Assembly: GCF_024758505.1 (NCBI RefSeq)
Contig: NZ_CP077970.1
Span: 4,712,001 to 4,776,000 of the forward strand
Length of the DNA stretch: 64,000 bases
DNA from: Bradyrhizobium arachidis
GTDB lineage: Bacteria > Pseudomonadota > Alphaproteobacteria > Rhizobiales > Xanthobacteraceae
Direction: 5' to 3'
The translations under genes and the position numbers were made by a program. The stretch's first letter is position 1. Each line of letters starts with the position of its first letter. The notes under the pieces were generated by a model. It was given only the letters and a program-made list of their open reading frames with translations, ran no database searches and was not told the DNA's origin. Positions 59,795 through 64,000 of this stretch are shown in pieces.

Positions 59795-61294
59795 TCAGGC
59801 CGGTCCGGTGCGGTCGCGAAAGGCCTCGACCATCAGAGGGTTAAGGCCCAGTTCGCTGAGCGCTTCGCGGGCGCGGGCGTTGTCGTGGGCCCGTCCCGCC
59901 AGTCGGTGGCCGCTCAGGCGATCCGGTAGCGCCGTCAGCAGCGCCCCCTGGCCGAGCCGGCGCGCCCATTCCTGGAGGTCGTTGGACAGGAAGCGGTAGC
60001 CGCCGACAGCCATGATCCCGGACGGCGGCGCCGTGATGCAGATCGCCCCGCTCGGGCGGTCGATCCGCGCGGCAAAGCCGGTGTCGACATAGTCGCGCGC
60101 CGGCTGGGCCATCAGCGTGTCGTCGGCCGGCTGGGGCGGGGCATAGGCCGCGATAGGCACCATCGGTCCGCGCAGCCCGAGCGTGTTCCTCGGCGTCAGC
60201 AAGATCTCGCCGGCGATCGAGGAGCCGGATTGCTCCCGGACCGCGCCGCGCAGCCCGGGCATGACTGGTACCGGCACGCCGTCTTCGCCGCGGCGCACGC
60301 CGAACAGGCCGGCCTCGCCGAACAGATAGACGTCGGTGAGCGGGGCGTGCGGCGAGGTCCAGGCGTCGCTGGCGGCGACCTGCTCCGGCGCGCGCCACAG
60401 GCCGACGACGTTGCGTAGGCCGGGCATCCGCGCTGCCAGATCAGCCCCGAGCCGCAGCATGAGCTGGGCCGGCGCGATCAGCACCTCGCAGCCCTGTTCG
60501 TTGACCTGCTGCTCCAGCACCTCGTTGTCGAAGGGATGATGCAGCGCCAGCGTGCCGCCGGACAGGAGCCACACCGCGAGGGAAGCGGCGAGGCCGGCAA
60601 ACGACATCGGCGTGAACGCCGCCATCACGGTTGCGCCCTGCGGAATGTCGGCCTCGAGCGAAATCGCGAGCCCGCCCGCTATCAAGCTGAAATGCGGCCG
60701 CGGCACCGGGCGAAACCCTTCCGCGGTGACGTCGAACGAGATAATCGCCGCCTTGCGACCGTCCTGGATCACGCTGCGCGTGGTGCCCGGCGGGCGCGCC
60801 AACACGTCGTCGAGCGAGGCCATGCCTTCCGGCAGCTCGCTGCCGAAGCCGAAGACGTGACGGATCGAGAAGGCCTCTGCCGCCGCGTGCATGGCGAGAT
60901 CGGAATAGATGACGCCGTCGACCTTGCTCATGGTGACGATGGCGCGCGCCGCGGTGCGGTTCAGCGCCGCCGCTAGCTCGGCGTGCCGCCAAAGCAGGGG
61001 CAGCACGGCAACCACGAGGCCGGCGCGATGAGCGGCCAGCACCGTCAGCACGAATTCGATGGTGTTAGGCAGTTGGATCGCGATGACCGAATTGGCCGGC
61101 AGCCCCGATTCGACGAAATGCGCCGACAGCGTCTCGATGGCGCGATCGGCCTCCGCATAGGTCAGCCGCCGCGGGATATGCCCGGTCACGCGCATCTTGT
61201 TGATGGGATCGAGCAGCGCCGGTGCGTGCGGCTGCCGGGCCAGCGTGCGCTGGAACAGCGTGTCGAGCGTCGGCGATACGGCTGGCTGGTTCAC
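59795..61294 (-). CDS. Degenerate adenylate-forming (AMP-binding fold) protein
   Basis: 499 residues from GTG 61294. The N-terminus matches the AMP-binding fold (LTYAEADRAIETLSAHFVESGLPANSVIAIQLPNTIEFVLTVLAAHRAGLVVAVLPLLW). The P-loop motif TSGTTGxPKG is absent, its place taken by ISFDVTAEGFRPVPRPHF. The motif YxTGD becomes YVDTGFAARID, and no terminal catalytic Lys motif is seen. It is therefore likely a non-catalytic acyl-CoA synthetase-like protein. It begins four bases after the stop of the solute-binding gene, so they are probably translated together. Confidence 0.78.
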   Translation of the reverse strand: MNQPAVSPTLDTLFQRTLARQPHAPALLDPINKMRVTGHIPRRLTYAEADRAIETLSAHFVESGLPANSVIAIQLPNTIEFVLTVLAAHRAGLVVAVLPLLWRHAELAAALNRTAARAIVTMSKVDGVIYSDLAMHAAAEAFSIRHVFGFGSELPEGMASLDDVLARPPGTTRSVIQDGRKAAIISFDVTAEGFRPVPRPHFSLIAGGLAISLEADIPQGATVMAAFTPMSFAGLAASLAVWLLSGGTLALHHPFDNEVLEQQVNEQGCEVLIAPAQLMLRLGADLAARMPGLRNVVGLWRAPEQVAASDAWTSPHAPLTDVYLFGEAGLFGVRRGEDGVPVPVMPGLRGAVREQSGSSIAGEILLTPRNTLGLRGPMVPIAAYAPPQPADDTLMAQPARDYVDTGFAARIDRPSGAICITAPPSGIMAVGGYRFLSNDLQEWARRLGQGALLTALPDRLSGHRLAGRAHDNARAREALSELGLNPLMVEAFRDRTGPA

Positions 61295-61298
61295 GGCG

Positions 61299-63140
61299 TC
61301 ACTTCGCTGGTTGCGGTCCTTGAGCGTCCACCCTGTGCCACCACGTCTCCGGCAGATAGCCAGACAGGGCGGTGGCCTTGGGCCGTTCTATCCGATTCCA
61401 GCGCGCGATCCATTGCTCCGATACGTTAAACAGGGGGATACCGTAGAACCCCGACATCAGGGCACGGTCGAGTGCCCGCACCGCCGACACGAAGGCAGGA
61501 TGCTCGCGGGCATCGAGCAGGGCCGCGATCATGGCGTCGATCGCTGGATCCTTTGCGCCCATGTAGTTCCGCGTGCCCGGATTGTCGGCGGCCGCACTTC
61601 CCCAATAGAAGGACTGCTCGTTGCCCGGCGACAGCGACTGGTCCCATCGGTTCTGGATCATGTCGAACTCGTAGCCGAGCCGGCGCTGGTCGAACTGCAC
61701 GGGATCGACGGCGCGGACCGTCGGCTCGATGCCGGCGCGCTTGAGATCGCGCACCAGGGCGAGCGCGATGCGCTCCTGGTCGCGCGTCGTCACCAGGATC
61801 TCGAAGGTGAAGGGCGCCCTGGTCGCGCGATTGCGCAGCACGGTGCCGTCGAGATCGTAGCCGGCCTCCGACAGGAGTTTGAGCGCCGCGCGCAGCGTGG
61901 TGCGATCGCGCCCCGAGCCGTCGGTCACGGGCAGGCGGTAGCTGCCGTCGAGAATGTCCGGCGGGATATGGGCGAGATACGGCTTGAGCAGCTCGCGTTC
62001 GATGGCGTCGGCAGGACGGCTATAGGCCGACAGTTCCGATCCGGCGAAGAAACTGGGCGTGCGCGCATAGAGCCCGAAGAAATAGCTGCGGTTGATGAGC
62101 TCGAAGTCGAACAGCAGCGTCAATGCCTGCCGCACGCGGATATCTGAAAAAATCGCCCGCCGCGTGTTGAACACCAGGAATTCCGACGGCCACGGCACGC
62201 TGGGCTTGATGGTGTCGCGGATCAGCTCGCCGCTCCTGGCGGCCGGGAAATCATAGCCGTCGTGCCAGCGCAGCGGCTCATGCTCGACGCGGAAATCGTA
62301 GAGGCCGCGCTTGAACGCTTCGAACTGGCCGTTGGCCTCGCGGTAATAGTCGAGCCTGACCTCGTCGAAATTGTAGAGGCCGCGATTGACCGGCAGGTCG
62401 CGGCCCCAATAGTCGGGATTGCGGGTCAGCGTCACGCTAGTGCCTGGCTTCACCGCAGTGACGCGATAGGGGCCCGAGCCGATCGGGCTGGTCATCGTCG
62501 TCTCCTCGAAGGTCGCGACGTCGACTGCGTGCCGCGGCAGCACCGGCATCAACCCCAGGATCAGCGGCAGCTCGCGATCGTTGGCACCGGTGAGATCGAA
62601 GCGGACGGTGAGGGGATCTGATGTCTCGGCCTTGACGACCTTGGCGTAATATTGCCGATGGTTGGGCCGGCCGTGGTCGCGCAACAATTCCCAGGAGAAC
62701 AGGACGTCGTCGGCAAGCACCGGCTTACCGTCGGAGAAGCGCGCCCGCGGGTCGATGTGGAACGTCACATAGCTTCTGGCGTCGTCGGTCTCGACCGTCC
62801 GGGCGAGCAGGCCGTAGAGCGTGAAGGCCTCGTCATTGCCGCGCGCGAGCAGGCTCTCGACCACGTAGTTCCGCATTTGCTGGACCGCCAATCCCTTGAC
62901 GATCAGCGGATTGAGGCTGTCGAACGTGCCGAGAATGCCCCAGACCAGCTTGCCGCCCTTCGGCGCGTCCGGATTGGCATAGGGCATGTGGGTGAAGTCG
63001 GCAGGCAGGGCCGGCTTGCCATGCATGGCGATGGCGTAGCTCTCTTCGGCGGCCACGGGACCTGGCGCCACGAGGCCGATGGCGAACGCCATGCCGACAA
63101 GAAAGCGGGCGCTCACGCGCGCAAACATGAACATCGGCAT
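61299..63140 (-). CDS. Extracellular solute-binding protein, family 5 (YejA-like)
   Basis: 613 residues from ATG 63140, with a signal peptide ending at AEESYAIAMHG. The mature part shows the family-5 oligopeptide-binding pattern: TFDSLNPLIVKGLAVQQM, FHIDPRARFSDGKPVLADDVLFSWELLRDHGRPNHRQYYAKV, PVNRGLYNFDEVRLDYYREANGQFEAF. Resembles YejA/OppA, periplasmic receptors of ABC peptide importers. No permease or ATPase is beside it; instead a degenerate AMP-binding protein follows 4 nt later. Confidence 0.9.
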   Translation of the reverse strand: MPMFMFARVSARFLVGMAFAIGLVAPGPVAAEESYAIAMHGKPALPADFTHMPYANPDAPKGGKLVWGILGTFDSLNPLIVKGLAVQQMRNYVVESLLARGNDEAFTLYGLLARTVETDDARSYVTFHIDPRARFSDGKPVLADDVLFSWELLRDHGRPNHRQYYAKVVKAETSDPLTVRFDLTGANDRELPLILGLMPVLPRHAVDVATFEETTMTSPIGSGPYRVTAVKPGTSVTLTRNPDYWGRDLPVNRGLYNFDEVRLDYYREANGQFEAFKRGLYDFRVEHEPLRWHDGYDFPAARSGELIRDTIKPSVPWPSEFLVFNTRRAIFSDIRVRQALTLLFDFELINRSYFFGLYARTPSFFAGSELSAYSRPADAIERELLKPYLAHIPPDILDGSYRLPVTDGSGRDRTTLRAALKLLSEAGYDLDGTVLRNRATRAPFTFEILVTTRDQERIALALVRDLKRAGIEPTVRAVDPVQFDQRRLGYEFDMIQNRWDQSLSPGNEQSFYWGSAAADNPGTRNYMGAKDPAIDAMIAALLDAREHPAFVSAVRALDRALMSGFYGIPLFNVSEQWIARWNRIERPKATALSGYLPETWWHRVDAQGPQPAK

Positions 63141-63400
63141 GGAGATTGATTCGGAAGGGCCGGCCACGGCTCAAATCCTAGCATAATGGCCCAGGCCGAA
63201 GCGCATCCGCATCTGCGTCAAAGATGCTTGTCGGCATTGATCTTTTCGTCCGCCACGTTAAGAAGGCGGGCAATCGCACAGGAGTTCCTGACCCGTCACT
63301 TAACCGCCTCAATTGACGGGGAGACAGCCGCGCCAAGGCGGCCTGGGTTCGGCGCTCCAGAGCGGTTCGGGCACTTCCCGTTCAGAAAGGGTTTTCCGCA

Positions 63401-64000
63401 ATGAATTTCCGTATTTTGGCCGCGTCGGTTCGTCCGCGCGGGCGAGTTCTCGCCCTGTTGGCGGCTACAGCGTTGATCGCTCCCCTGGCCGCCGAAGCCC
63501 AGACGCCGGCGCCGGCCCCGGGTGCGCCGAAGGCGGCTCAGGCTCCCGCGCCCGCCGCGCCGAAGGCTGCTCCAAAGGCCGCCCCCAAGGCGCCCGCCGC
63601 TGCGCCGCAGACCCAGGGCCAGCAGCCCCCGGCCGCCGCCGGTCAGCCCCCCGCCGCTGGCGGTGCGCCCGCTGCCGACCAGCAGGTGCAGCTCATTTAC
63701 GCGCCCTGGACCAAGTTCTGTCTCAAGGGCCAGGACGCCAACGCCAAGCAGGTCTGCTTCACCGGCAAGGACGGCCGCATCGAATCCGGCCAGCCGGTTA
63801 TCGCCGCCGTCATCATCGAGCCGGAAGGCGAGCCCAAGAAGATTTTGCGCGTGACGCTGCCGCTCGGCATGCAACTCGTGCACGGTACCCGCATCATCGT
63901 CGACAACAACGCGCCGCTGCAGAGCCCCTACGTGATCTGCTTCGCCAACGGCTGTATGTCGGACTATGAGGCGACGCCCGAGCTCATCGCCAACATGAAG
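63401..64000 (+). CDS. IalB-family (invasion-associated locus B) protein, 3' end cut
   Basis: The frame opens at ATG 63401 and stays open to the edge (200 codons). A signal peptide, MNFRILAASVRPRGRVLALLAATALIAPLAAEAQ, is followed by a long Pro/Ala/Lys linker. The folded part LIYAPWTKFCLKGQDANAKQVCFTGKDGRIESGQPVIAAVIIEPEGEPKKILRVTLPLGMQLVHGTRIIVDNN has the WTKxC...KxxCFTGKDGR pattern of IalB-like periplasmic proteins. AAAGGG lies upstream. The C-terminal end is outside the window. Confidence 0.88.
   Translation, partial: MNFRILAASVRPRGRVLALLAATALIAPLAAEAQTPAPAPGAPKAAQAPAPAAPKAAPKAAPKAPAAAPQTQGQQPPAAAGQPPAAGGAPAADQQVQLIYAPWTKFCLKGQDANAKQVCFTGKDGRIESGQPVIAAVIIEPEGEPKKILRVTLPLGMQLVHGTRIIVDNNAPLQSPYVICFANGCMSDYEATPELIANMK

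Overview
The window is high-GC alphaproteobacterial chromosome and almost certainly Bradyrhizobium or a very close relative. The evidence is the NdvB/NdvC-type beta-glucan genes (37.4-42.8 kb), DUF3551 and DUF6894 small proteins, FixK/FNR-type boxes, short dispersed palindromes typical of the genus, and many small genus-restricted hypothetical proteins. No phage, insertion sequence, CRISPR array or rRNA is visible. One tRNA gene (Lys, TTT) is present.

Layout. 0-13 kb is mostly housekeeping: coaD, two cyclophilins around a TolA/TonB-C-like protein, queA, asd with a threonine-rich leader peptide and terminator, a TetR/patatin/PepSY regulon marked by two copies of one 25-bp operator, tgt (lacking all zinc ligands), cysK, an orphan BrnA-like protein, a secreted caspase-like protein and an EamA transporter. 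13-21.6 kb holds small secreted or membrane proteins of mostly unknown function, a RidA-family protein, a formyltransferase-like protein, a frameshifted gene and a divergent paralogue pair sharing a DNSDPNTNGR motif.

21.9-31.5 kb is the standout region. Five tandem paralogous genes encode exported caspase-like (C14) proteins with an intact His/Cys dyad, a long Ala/Lys/Glu coiled coil, a peptidoglycan-binding-like segment, a Cys-rich segment and a C-terminal Cys-framed tail that differs in every copy. CRP-like palindromes sit about 70 nt before the start codons of copies 1 and 3, suggesting two transcription units (1-2 and 3-4-5). The single related gene at 10.8-12.2 kb also has such a box upstream.

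31.5-37 kb is an accessory-looking strip of very small genes, hairpin repeats and direct repeats that ends at tRNA-Lys. 37.4-46 kb is cell envelope: ndvB, ndvC, a SPOR-like membrane protein and glmU. 46-57 kb is glmS, a DUF502 protein, a 6PGDH-like oxidoreductase, a small FixK-box gene, recG, sdhE and mfd. 57-64 kb holds two unknown small genes, a degenerate GGDEF-like protein, a degenerate adenylate-forming protein four bases after a YejA-like solute-binding protein, and the start of an IalB-family protein that runs off the right edge.

Gene identities rest on recognised motifs only; no search was run. Most small hypotheticals are supported by ribosome binding sites, signal peptides, membrane segments, Cys motifs or paralogues inside the window.
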